17,926 nt of DNA from CAG-791 sp045546175 (GTDB lineage Bacteria; Bacillota; Clostridia; Lachnospirales; Lachnospiraceae): positions 1 through 17,926 of the forward strand of contig JAZQCI010000069.1 in the NCBI GenBank assembly GCA_045546175.1. The letters are read 5' to 3'. Below, in pieces: positions 6,931 to 14,804 of this stretch. The translations under genes and the position numbers were made by a program. Position 1 is the first letter of the stretch; each line of letters begins with the position of its first letter. The notes under the pieces were generated by a model that was not told the DNA's origin, did not search any database, and saw only the letters and a list, made by a program, of their open reading frames with translations.

Positions 6931-8496
6931 ATGATCAGGATCCTCCATTTAGGAAGCAGTTCCGTCTGTATGGAACTGCAGGGTGACAGCCCATACTACG
7001 CACCTGAAGAATACACTGTCTCGATGGGAGGCAGGGCTGTTCTCAGAGGCAATACGAACGTATTCTCGCTGTTTGAACTGAGTCCGGACACGGAGTATAC
7101 CGCCGTGGTCGAGTACAAGGGACAGATAGAGGAAGTCGTTTTTAAGACGAAAGCGGAGACCTGCTGCGTCAGCGTCAAAGATTTCGGCGCGGTCGGAGAC
7201 GGCGTTCACGATGATACGCAGGCGATCCAGGCTGCAGTGAACTTTGTGCCTGAGGGCGGCAGAATCTATTTCCCGGCGGGAACTTATCTGTCCCTGCCCA
7301 TCGCGCTCAGAAGCCACATCACACTGGAACTGAGCGAGAAAGCGGTCCTTCTGGGATCTACGGACAGAGAGAGATACCCGATCCTGGCAGAAGTCGCAAA
7401 GGATCCCTTTACGGGGAAGGAGACACCTCTGTCTTCTTTCGAAGGCAACGAAGTGCCCGCCTATATGTCTCTTCTGCACGGCGCTTACGCAAAGGATATC
7501 ACCATTGTGGGGCGCGGTCGGATCGACGGAAACGGACAGAACGGAGACTGGTGGAAGGACTTTGAAAACTTCCCGGCCATGCGGCCCAGAGTAGTCTTTC
7601 TCAACCGCTGCGAGGATGTGACCTTCCACGGCGTGACAGTCGCGAACGGTCCCTCCTGGCATATGCATCCTTTCTTCTCCAAAAAGATCGGCCTGTACGA
7701 TCTGTATATCGAGGCGCCCAAGGACAGCCCCAATACGGATGCGATCGATCCCGAGAGCTGCGATCAGGTCGAGATCATCGGCTGCCGTTTCTCGGTGGGA
7801 GATGACTGCATTGCCATCAAATCGAACAAAATAGAGATGGCCCGCAAATATCGCACACCAGCTGATCACCACACGATCCGCAACTGCCTGATGGACTTCG
7901 GACACGGCGCTCTTACGCTGGGAAGCGAACTGGCAGGCGGAATCAGGAATGTGAGTGTTACAAAATGCCTTTTCCATGCGACCGACAGAGGGCTTCGCAT
8001 CAAGTCCCGCAGAGGAAGAGGAAAAGACAGCATCATAACGAATGTATTATTTGACAATATCCGCATGGACGGGGTTCTGACACCCATCGTCATCAACTTG
8101 TGGTATAACTGCTGCGATCCGGACAGATTTACGGAGTATGTGTGGTCGAGAGAGCACCTTCCCGTGGACGACCGCACGCCTCATTTGGGAACTTTCTGTT
8201 TCCGGAACATGGTATGCACGGACGCGGAAGCGGCGGCCTGCTATATAGACGGTCTGCCGGAGAGCCCGATTGACAAGGTAATTTTGGAGAACATCTCTAT
8301 TTCCTTCGCGGAAGACGCGAAGCCGCACGTGCCGGCCATGCAGAATTTTGCCAAGGAGAGATGCAAACTCGGCCTGTATCTGGACAACGTCAAAGAGATC
8401 GAGATCCGGAACGTGAAGATGAAAGGGCAGGTAGGAGAGATGGTGGTCGCGGACCACTACGAAAAGATTATTACGGAAGGATTTGAACAGGTATGA
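6931..8496 (+). CDS. Glycoside hydrolase family 28, cytoplasmic polygalacturonase-like
   Basis: Pectin-backbone hydrolase, 521 aa, without a signal peptide and so probably acting on imported oligomers. Residues 1-75 resemble a fibronectin-III-like domain, as in exo-polygalacturonases. The right-handed beta-helix begins near VKDFGAVGDGVHDDTQAIQ (82-100). The GH28 catalytic set is complete: NTD (268-270) followed by AID, GDD (290-292) in GDDCIAIKS, GHG (324-326) and RIK (356-358). NTDAID replaces the commoner NTDGID. GGAG precedes the ATG. Its stop overlaps the GH105 start (ATGA), implying coupled synthesis. An exo-acting galacturonosidase on (possibly rhamno-) galacturonan oligomers fits best; exact linkage cannot be read from sequence. 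Confidence 0.93.
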   Translation: MIRILHLGSSSVCMELQGDSPYYAPEEYTVSMGGRAVLRGNTNVFSLFELSPDTEYTAVVEYKGQIEEVVFKTKAETCCVSVKDFGAVGDGVHDDTQAIQAAVNFVPEGGRIYFPAGTYLSLPIALRSHITLELSEKAVLLGSTDRERYPILAEVAKDPFTGKETPLSSFEGNEVPAYMSLLHGAYAKDITIVGRGRIDGNGQNGDWWKDFENFPAMRPRVVFLNRCEDVTFHGVTVANGPSWHMHPFFSKKIGLYDLYIEAPKDSPNTDAIDPESCDQVEIIGCRFSVGDDCIAIKSNKIEMARKYRTPADHHTIRNCLMDFGHGALTLGSELAGGIRNVSVTKCLFHATDRGLRIKSRRGRGKDSIITNVLFDNIRMDGVLTPIVINLWYNCCDPDRFTEYVWSREHLPVDDRTPHLGTFCFRNMVCTDAEAAACYIDGLPESPIDKVILENISISFAEDAKPHVPAMQNFAKERCKLGLYLDNVKEIEIRNVKMKGQVGEMVVADHYEKIITEGFEQV

Positions 8497-9632
8497 CGGA
8501 TTTTAGCAGAATCGACGCCTATGTGCTGCGACTGATCGAGGAGTCCGAGCCCGAACGCACCGCTTGGAATCTTGAAAAGATCAGGGAGGGCAAGAAGGTC
8601 ACCTGGAACTATATCGACGGCTGCATGCTGACGGCACTGATGGAAATGACTTCCATTACGGGAGACGAGAGATATGCCGCTTTCGCCGAGCAGGTCATCG
8701 ACCACTTTGTGGAAGAAGACGGCACGATCAAGACTTTGCAGCCCGAGAAGGCAAATCTTGACGATATCAATGAAGGAAGAGTGCTCTTCGCGCTCTACAA
8801 AAAGACCGGAAACGAGAAGTACCGCCTGGCCGCGGACCGTCTTATGGAGCAGCTGAAAGCACAGCCCAGGACGTTCGAGGGGAATTTCTGGCACAAGGCC
8901 ATTTATCCCAATCAGGTCTGGCTGGACGGCATCTACATGGCACAGCCGTTCTACGCGCTGTACGTCAAGAACTTCGGAGACGGAGACTACTCGGATACGG
9001 TAAACCAGATCAAAAATGTACATGACAAAATGCGCTCCGAGGAGAAAGGCCTCTATTTCCACGGATACGACGCCTCAAGGAAAGCCTTCTGGGCTGACCC
9101 TGTGACGGGCTGTTCGAAGAACTTCTGGCTCCGTTCTCTGGGATGGTTTGCAGTGGCGCTCGCCGATCTCGTCGAGATCCTCCCCGAGGGAGAGAGTAGA
9201 GACGAACTTATATCCATCTTCAGGGAGCTCATGGAGAGCATGATTTCTTACGCCGACCCGGTCTCCGGTATGTACTGGCAGGTCCCGGACATGCAGGGGC
9301 GGGAAGGAAACTATGAGGAGACCAGCGGAAGCGCTATGATGGCTTACGCCATGCTCAAGGGCGCGAGAGAAGGTGTCCTGCCTCAGAGTTTTGCCGAGCA
9401 GGGTGAAAAGACATTTACCGGTATTATGGACCGCTACCTTACATTTACCGAGACAGGGCTCAACCTTGGCGGAATCTGCCTGGTCGCGGGGCTGGGACCG
9501 GAAAACAACAGGCGCAGGGACGGATCTTACGCCTATTATGTCTCTGAACCCATTGTAGAAAATGATGCGAAAGGAGTTGCGCCTTTCGTCCTGGCATATA
9601 CGGAAATCAAGAGAAAAAAGGAAGCGGATTGA
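8493..9632 (+). CDS. Glycoside hydrolase family 105, unsaturated uronyl hydrolase (YteR/YesR-like)
   Basis: Removes the 4,5-unsaturated uronic acid from the non-reducing end of lyase-generated pectic oligomers; the product opens to 5-keto-4-deoxyuronate, the substrate of KduI. The 379-aa alpha/alpha-barrel protein lacks a signal peptide. Family marks are WLDGIYMAQPF (143-153), where D145 corresponds to the catalytic Asp of YteR/YesR, FWLRSLGWFA (211-220), the ETSGSAMMAYAML segment (276-288), and the C-terminal GSYAYYVSEPIVENDAKGVAPF. Length is normal for the family. The start overlaps the GH28 stop as ATGA. Activity on unsaturated rhamnogalacturonan versus unsaturated galacturonan disaccharides is not resolved. 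Confidence 0.93.
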   Translation: MTDFSRIDAYVLRLIEESEPERTAWNLEKIREGKKVTWNYIDGCMLTALMEMTSITGDERYAAFAEQVIDHFVEEDGTIKTLQPEKANLDDINEGRVLFALYKKTGNEKYRLAADRLMEQLKAQPRTFEGNFWHKAIYPNQVWLDGIYMAQPFYALYVKNFGDGDYSDTVNQIKNVHDKMRSEEKGLYFHGYDASRKAFWADPVTGCSKNFWLRSLGWFAVALADLVEILPEGESRDELISIFRELMESMISYADPVSGMYWQVPDMQGREGNYEETSGSAMMAYAMLKGAREGVLPQSFAEQGEKTFTGIMDRYLTFTETGLNLGGICLVAGLGPENNRRRDGSYAYYVSEPIVENDAKGVAPFVLAYTEIKRKKEAD

Positions 9633-10411
9633 TGAACGACATCATTTATGTGGGAAGGCATGCGCTTACATTGCGTGTATCAGATCACGCACATGAGAGC
9701 TGGGAACTCATCTATTGCACAAGCGGCAGCGGTGAGATCCGCTTTGACGACCGGACTCTTTCCTATTGCAAAGACAGTGTCGTCATTATTCCACCCATGG
9801 TTTCCCATTCGAATTGGAGTGATGCGGGTTTCACGAATATACATGTAAATATCGTGGATTCGACCCTTAATTTCAAAGAGCCGGTCATTTTGTCCTGCTC
9901 CTCCAATGATTTCCTCAGGCAGGCGTTTGAAGCGGCATTCTATTATTACTCAAATAACGGAATCGGCAGAACAACGCTGCTCCCTGTTTATGGTCAGCTG
10001 ATCGCGGCTACGGCGCACATGCTGGCGTCGGATATCGCGCACAGCGAAGTAGTGCAGCAGATCATAAATGACATACTAAAAAATTATCCCGATGCGGATT
10101 ACGACCTGAACGCGTATCTGCAGAGCCTGCCTTTCAGCTTTGAATATCTCAAAAAGATGTTCAAGAATGAGGTGGGGATGACCCCCAGGCAGTACCTGAC
10201 AGATAAGAGACTGGAAAATGCAGCCAATAATCTGGCACTTTCCGGCTGCGGATCCAGCATCTCACAGATCGCAAGGCAGAGCGGGTTTCAGGAGCCCCTG
10301 TATTTTTCCCGTCTGTTCAAGAAGAAATACGGCGTCTCGCCGAAAAACTACACACCTGACAATCTGGTACCGCCGACAACGGATTCGGACAGCACGAAGA
10401 TCATTTTGTAG
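9632..10411 (+). CDS. AraC-family transcriptional regulator
   Basis: Probable local regulator of the pectin genes, 259 aa. The N-terminal half is a cupin-like sensor (DHAHESWELIYCTSGSGEI at 18-36, then IIPPMVSHSNW). The C-terminal part carries two helix-turn-helix units: the first around 157-185, the second around 208-235 (ISQIARQSGFQEPLYFSRLFKKKYG, the AraC signature), ending GVSPKNY. The start codon shares its A with the GH105 stop (TGATG); a TTG 3 bp earlier is also possible. AAGGAAG lies about 7 nt upstream. Being inside the catabolic run means it would be co-expressed with its presumed targets, a layout that gives positive feedback if it is an activator. The effector is unknown; a galacturonate-type sugar acid is a guess from context. 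Confidence 0.92.
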   Translation: MNDIIYVGRHALTLRVSDHAHESWELIYCTSGSGEIRFDDRTLSYCKDSVVIIPPMVSHSNWSDAGFTNIHVNIVDSTLNFKEPVILSCSSNDFLRQAFEAAFYYYSNNGIGRTTLLPVYGQLIAATAHMLASDIAHSEVVQQIINDILKNYPDADYDLNAYLQSLPFSFEYLKKMFKNEVGMTPRQYLTDKRLENAANNLALSGCGSSISQIARQSGFQEPLYFSRLFKKKYGVSPKNYTPDNLVPPTTDSDSTKIIL

Positions 10412-10477
10412 GCGGCGGCAGACAGGGGCGAAAGAAGCCAGCAGATAAAAGCCATCAATGTGTGAGGAGGCAGTAAA

Positions 10478-11557
10478 ATGGCATATTTAACGCTGAAGAA
10501 CATCAACAAGATCTATCCGAACGGATACCACGCCGTTCACAACTTCAATCTTGATATTGATAAGGGCGAGTTCATCGTCTTTGTCGGACCCTCCGGATGC
10601 GGTAAGTCCACAACGCTTCGCATGATCGCAGGCCTTGAGGACATCTCCAACGGCGACTTCCTGATCAACGGAAACCGCGCCAACGAGTGGGGTCCCAGAC
10701 AGAGAGAGGTGGCAATGGTTTTCCAGAGCTACGCTCTGTATCCGCAGATGACGGTCTTTGACAATATCGCATTCGGCCTCACGCTCCAGGGCGTCGATGA
10801 AGAGGTCATCGAAGAGAAGGTTAAGCATACCGCTGAGATCCTTGGCCTGACCGACTATCTGGATCGTCTTCCCAGGGCTCTTTCCGGCGGTCAGAGACAG
10901 CGTGTTGCCATCGGCCGCGCCATCATCCGTAAGGTCGGCGTTTTCCTGATGGACGAGCCGCTCTCCAACCTGGACGCCAAGCAGCGTGTTACCATGCGCT
11001 CCGAGATCGCGCAGATCCATAAATCCACGGGTGCTACGACAATTTACGTAACCCACGACCAGACAGAGGCTATGACGCTGGCTGACCGCATCGTCGTCAT
11101 GAAGGACGGCTATGTGCAGCAGATCGGCACTCCTTACGAACTCTACTACAATCCGGTCAACGTGTTCGTTGCGGGATTCATCGGAGAGCCGCCCATGAAC
11201 TTCATCCGCGGCACAGTCCAAGGCGGCACGATCAAGTTCGGCGACAATGTTCTGGCACTCGACAAGAAACTCGGCAATAAGGTCAAGGATTACGAGGGCA
11301 AGGAGATCATCTTCGGTTTCCGTCCCGAGCATATCGAACTGGGCAAAGCCGACGGCGCTTATCAGCTTGAGACAGTTGTTGAGCTCACGGAGATGCTCGG
11401 CGACAACACAAACGTTTACATCACAGCCGGAGAAGACAAGGCGATCCTCAAGGTCGATCCTCATGACACCCCGGAAATTGACGAGAAGATCACATTCTCG
11501 ATCCCCGTTGAGAACGTATACCTCTTCGACGGGGAGACAGAGATGGTGATTAAATAA
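10478..11557 (+). CDS. ugpC: Sugar ABC transporter ATPase, MsmX/UgpC type (second of two)
   Basis: Second CUT1 ATPase in the window, 359 aa. It has Walker A GPSGCGKST (37-45), Q83, LSGGQ (135-139), Walker B VFLMDE (155-160) and H193, aligned residue for residue with the first ATPase through the nucleotide-binding domain. It keeps the standard YALYPQMT at the Q-loop and has a regulatory domain with FGFRPEHIELG. Codon use is strongly biased, suggesting high expression. It resembles multitask ATPases that serve several CUT1 importers, such as MsmX, which energises pectin-oligomer importers in Bacillus. It has its own strong GAGGAGG site after a 66-bp gap following the regulator, in which I see no clear promoter. 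Confidence 0.94.
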   Translation: MAYLTLKNINKIYPNGYHAVHNFNLDIDKGEFIVFVGPSGCGKSTTLRMIAGLEDISNGDFLINGNRANEWGPRQREVAMVFQSYALYPQMTVFDNIAFGLTLQGVDEEVIEEKVKHTAEILGLTDYLDRLPRALSGGQRQRVAIGRAIIRKVGVFLMDEPLSNLDAKQRVTMRSEIAQIHKSTGATTIYVTHDQTEAMTLADRIVVMKDGYVQQIGTPYELYYNPVNVFVAGFIGEPPMNFIRGTVQGGTIKFGDNVLALDKKLGNKVKDYEGKEIIFGFRPEHIELGKADGAYQLETVVELTEMLGDNTNVYITAGEDKAILKVDPHDTPEIDEKITFSIPVENVYLFDGETEMVIK

Positions 11558-11570
11558 GAGCAGCTGCTCT
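11557..11570. promoter_or_regulatory. Perfect 14-bp palindrome before kduI
   Basis: AGAGCAGCTGCTCT is a perfect inverted repeat without a spacer. It begins at the last base of the ATPase stop codon and ends 3 bp before the kduI ribosome binding region. Symmetry with no loop suits a dimeric DNA-binding protein better than an RNA hairpin, though a short hairpin with a small loop could also form and mark an mRNA processing or protection point. No T-run follows. No second copy was noticed in the window. Confidence 0.4.
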
Positions 11571-11586
11571 AAATCAGGAGGAACTT

Positions 11587-12429
11587 ATGGATATTCGTTA
11601 TTCTGCAAGCCCTAACGATGTCAAGAGATACACGACCGAGGAACTGCGTAAGGAGTTCCTGATCACGGATCTGTATGTACCGGACACCGTTAAGGCGACT
11701 TATTCTCACGTTGACCGCGTGGTGATCCTCGGGATCATGCCCGTCAGCGAAGAGGTGCCGATCGACAAAGGCATCGACATCTGGCACAATTTCGGCACGG
11801 ATTACTTCCTTGAGCGCCGCGAAGCGGGCGTCTTCAACATCGGAGGCAAGGGATATATCGTGGCGGACGGCGTGCGCTATGATATGGGATATGAGGACTG
11901 CCTCTATATCACCAAGGGCGTAAAAGAAGTGTACTTCGGAAGCATCGACGGCTCTGATCCGGCGCGCTTCTACCTCGCCTCTTATCCGGCCCACAAAGCC
12001 TGCAAGACGACATTCCTCTCTTTTGACAAAGCCAATCACCGTCCCTGCGGCGATGAGAAGAACGCTAACAAGAGAGTGATCAACCAGTTCATCCATCCCG
12101 ATGTGCTGGAGACCTGCCAGCTCTCCATGGGCCTCACACAGCTGGCTCCCGGCAGTGTCTGGAACACCATGCCCAGCCACACGCACGAGAGAAGAATGGA
12201 AGTATACACCTACTTTGAGATTCCCGAAAATGAAGCGGTCATGCACTTCATGGGACAGCCTCAGCAGACCAGAAACATTGTCATGCAGAATTATGAGGCG
12301 GTCATTTCCCCTTCCTGGTCCATCCACAGCGGCTGCGGCACCTCCAACTACACCTTTATCTGGGCAATGGGCGGAGAGAATCAGGCCTTTGACGACATGG
12401 ACAATCTCAAGGCAAACGAGCTGAGATAA
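11587..12429 (+). CDS. kduI: 5-dehydro-4-deoxy-D-glucuronate isomerase KduI
   Basis: Converts 5-keto-4-deoxyuronate (DKI), the product of unsaturated uronate ring opening, to 3-deoxy-D-glycero-2,5-hexodiulosonate (DKII) in the cytoplasm. The 280-aa length is normal for this zinc cupin. The metal ligands are in place: H198 and H200 in PSHTHERRMEVY, E205, and H247 in SPSWSIHSGCG. Each is offset by two from E. coli H196, H198, E203 and H245. AGGAGG precedes the ATG by 6 nt. It sits between the second ATPase and kduD, receives the GH105 product and feeds KduD. Confidence 0.97.
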   Translation: MDIRYSASPNDVKRYTTEELRKEFLITDLYVPDTVKATYSHVDRVVILGIMPVSEEVPIDKGIDIWHNFGTDYFLERREAGVFNIGGKGYIVADGVRYDMGYEDCLYITKGVKEVYFGSIDGSDPARFYLASYPAHKACKTTFLSFDKANHRPCGDEKNANKRVINQFIHPDVLETCQLSMGLTQLAPGSVWNTMPSHTHERRMEVYTYFEIPENEAVMHFMGQPQQTRNIVMQNYEAVISPSWSIHSGCGTSNYTFIWAMGGENQAFDDMDNLKANELR

Positions 12430-12497
12430 AGAAGCAGAAGGATATACAATAAGTTAATCGGATCCGTAAAAGGGTTCACATAAAGGAGGTTTATACT

Positions 12498-13298
12498 ATG
12501 GATATGAACAGTTTCCGTCTCGACGGCAAAGTAGCACTGATCACGGGTGCTGTCTATGGAATCGGCTTTGCAATCGCTGAAGCCTATGCGGCAGCACGCG
12601 CCAAGATCGTCTTCAACTGCCTGGATGAGGCATCCAAGGAGAAGGCTCTCGCAGCGTATGCGGAGAAAGGGATCGATGCGACAGGATATGTAGCCGACGT
12701 CACCAAAGAGGACGAGATCCAGGCTATGATCGCTGATATCGAAGAGAAGCTGGGCGGCGTTGACATCCTTGTCAACAACGCGGGCATCATCAAGAGAATC
12801 CCCATGTGCGATATGACTGCAGCCGAGTTCCGCGCTGTTGTCGATGTTGACCTGAACGCTCCTTTCATCGTGTCCAAGGCAGTTATTCCGGGCATGATCA
12901 AGAAGGGCCACGGCAAGATCATCAACATCTGCTCCATGATGAGTGAGCTGGGCAGAGAGACCGTTTCCGCTTACGCGGCAGCCAAGGGCGGCCTCAAGAT
13001 GCTGACCAGAAACATCTGCTCCGAGTACGGCGAGCACAACATCCAGTGCAACGGCATCGGACCCGGCTACATCGCCACTCCTCAGACGGCTCCTCTTCGC
13101 GAGAGACAGCCCGACGGATCCAGACATCCTTTCGATCAGTTCATCATCGCCAAGACTCCGGCCGCTCGCTGGGGCACAGCAGAAGATCTTCAGGGACCTG
13201 CGGTATTCCTTGCATCCGACGCATCCAACTTCGTAAACGGCCACATCCTTTACGTTGACGGCGGAATCCTGGCTTACATCGGCAAGCAGCCCGGCTGA
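12498..13298 (+). CDS. kduD: 2-dehydro-3-deoxy-D-gluconate 5-dehydrogenase KduD (SDR)
   Basis: Short-chain dehydrogenase reducing the KduI product (DKII) to 2-keto-3-deoxygluconate with NAD(P)H. The 266-aa protein has the cofactor motif TGAVYGIG (16-23), NNAG (93-96), catalytic S146, and Y159-x3-K163. The C-terminus ends with the usual VNGHILYVDGG pattern. It shares some features with gluconate 5-dehydrogenases, but adjacency to kduI makes KduD the better call. AAAGGAGG precedes the ATG. The 68-bp gap after kduI shows no clear terminator or promoter. Confidence 0.93.
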   Translation: MDMNSFRLDGKVALITGAVYGIGFAIAEAYAAARAKIVFNCLDEASKEKALAAYAEKGIDATGYVADVTKEDEIQAMIADIEEKLGGVDILVNNAGIIKRIPMCDMTAAEFRAVVDVDLNAPFIVSKAVIPGMIKKGHGKIINICSMMSELGRETVSAYAAAKGGLKMLTRNICSEYGEHNIQCNGIGPGYIATPQTAPLRERQPDGSRHPFDQFIIAKTPAARWGTAEDLQGPAVFLASDASNFVNGHILYVDGGILAYIGKQPG

Positions 13299-13323
13299 TC
13301 AAAAGAACAGGGGTAGAAGGAAC

Positions 13324-14682
13324 ATGATCCGGCGAAATGTGAAAATAGCATATATCGGCGGAGGCTCGAAGGCGTGGGCAAGATCCTTTATGCAGGATCT
13401 TGCCCTGGCCGGGGACCTGGCCGGAGAAGTGGCCCTGTATGATATCGACGTTCCCGCCGCGGAGCGCAATCAGATCATAGGGACAAAGATCCAGCAGAAA
13501 CAGGAGGCCCTGTCCGATTTTCAGTATACGGTGTCAGGATCACTGGAGGAGGCTCTCGAAGGAGCGGATTTTGTGATCATCTCCATTCTTCCCGGCACTT
13601 TTGAGGATATGCGCGTCGACGTCCATGTTCCGGAAGCATACGGTATATTGCAGTCCGTTGGCGATACGGTAGGACCCGGTGGTGTCTTTCGTGCGCTGCG
13701 GACTGTTCCTGTTTATGAAGAGTTCGCGGAGGCGATCCGGAAATGCTGCCCCGAGGCCTGGGTGCTCAACCTGACCAATCCTATGAGCATCTGTGTGAAG
13801 ACGCTTTACCGGTGTTTTCCTCAGATCAAGGCGTTCGGATGCTGCCACGAGGTCTTTCATACACAGGATTTTCTGTGCTGCGTCTTAAGGGAAATGACAG
13901 GAGAGAAGGCAACGAGGCAGGACATCTATACGGATGCTTCGGGAGTCAATCATTTCACCTGGATCACGGAGGCCCGCTACCAAAATATCGACATCATGGA
14001 GCTCCTGCCCGAGTTCCTGGATCGCTATTTTGACACCGGATACTACGAGAACGGGCCCGCCGACCAGTGGACGCGCGACACCTTCGCCTACGGCAACAGG
14101 GTGAAGATGGATCTCTATAAAAAGTACGGGGCGCTCGCGGCCGCGGGCGACAGGCACCTGGTGGAATTTGTAGACAACAGCTGGTACCTGAAGGACAGGG
14201 AGACGGTAAAGAAATGGCATTTCGGCCTGACCACGGTGGACTGGAGGATCGCCAATCAGCAGAGGCTGATCCGGGAGTCCGTAGAGATGGCGCAGGGCAG
14301 CATGGATGTGCCGCTGGCTCCGTCCGGAGAGGCGCTCGTCACAATGCTCCAAGGGATCCTGGGGCTTGAGACGGTGATCACCAATGTGAACCTTCCCAAC
14401 CGGGGACAGATGCCCGGCATGCCGGAAGGAAGCATTGTGGAGACGAACTGTATCTTTACCAACGGCTTTGTCGATCCGATCGTGTCCAGGCCGCTTCCCA
14501 AGGGAGCGCTGGCGCTGGTGCGCAGAAACTGCGACAACATCGACCTGCTCTCGGAAGGAATTGCCGAGAGGGACGAGGACAAGATTTTCGCGTCCTTCGT
14601 GAACCAGCCGCTGTGCGCGGGACTGGGAATGGATGAGGCCCGTGAACTTTACGACCGCATGAGGGAAAAGAGCCGGGAATGA
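13324..14682 (+). CDS. lplD: Glycoside hydrolase family 4, alpha-galacturonidase (LplD-like)
   Basis: NAD- and metal-dependent cytoplasmic glycosidase likely releasing galacturonate from alpha-linked di- and oligogalacturonides. I start it at ATG 13324, after GTAGAAGGA; the frame remains open into kduD but lacks a plausible start there. The 452-aa protein shows the Rossmann motif IAYIGGGSKAW (8-18), LNLTNPM (148-154), the family-diagnostic CHEV (174-177) and GVNHF (207-211). In GH4 the residues after CH track substrate class, and CHEV marks alpha-galacturonidases, distinct from CHSV alpha-galactosidases/glucosidases and CHGx glucuronidases. Metal contacts are expected from C174 and H210. It follows kduD by 25 bp, supplying the saturated-galacturonate branch used by UxaB/UxaA. 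Confidence 0.9.
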   Translation: MIRRNVKIAYIGGGSKAWARSFMQDLALAGDLAGEVALYDIDVPAAERNQIIGTKIQQKQEALSDFQYTVSGSLEEALEGADFVIISILPGTFEDMRVDVHVPEAYGILQSVGDTVGPGGVFRALRTVPVYEEFAEAIRKCCPEAWVLNLTNPMSICVKTLYRCFPQIKAFGCCHEVFHTQDFLCCVLREMTGEKATRQDIYTDASGVNHFTWITEARYQNIDIMELLPEFLDRYFDTGYYENGPADQWTRDTFAYGNRVKMDLYKKYGALAAAGDRHLVEFVDNSWYLKDRETVKKWHFGLTTVDWRIANQQRLIRESVEMAQGSMDVPLAPSGEALVTMLQGILGLETVITNVNLPNRGQMPGMPEGSIVETNCIFTNGFVDPIVSRPLPKGALALVRRNCDNIDLLSEGIAERDEDKIFASFVNQPLCAGLGMDEARELYDRMREKSRE

Positions 14683-14687
14683 GCGCG

Positions 14688-14701
14688 GGGACGGCAGTCC
14701 C
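14688..14701 (+). other. Short GC hairpin after GH4 gene
   Basis: GGGAC-GGCA-GTCCC, optionally flanked by GAATG (14677-14681) pairing with CATTC (14705-14709) across an internal loop. It begins 5 bp after the GH4 stop. No T-run follows, so a Rho-independent terminator is not supported. Its place just before an AT-rich candidate promoter suggests a boundary between transcription units. Confidence 0.35.
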
Positions 14702-14726
14702 GGACATTCGCGTACTTTAATGAAAC

Positions 14727-14755
14727 TTTACATTCAACCGTATCTGAAATACTAT
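14727..14755 (+). promoter_or_regulatory. Candidate promoter upstream of uxaB
   Basis: TTTACA (14727-14732), a 17-bp spacer, then TACTAT (14750-14755) resembles a sigma-A promoter: the -35 has one mismatch to TTGACA and the -10 has two to TATAAT. It sits in the most AT-rich stretch of the window (about 14711-14795), right after the GH4 gene. The predicted start would leave a leader of roughly 40 nt before the uxaB ATG. This is the only intergenic region where I see a fair promoter. Confidence 0.5.
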
Positions 14756-14804
14756 ATATGTGTAGCGACTATTTATATTTACAGAATTTGGGGAGAAAAA
14801 AATT

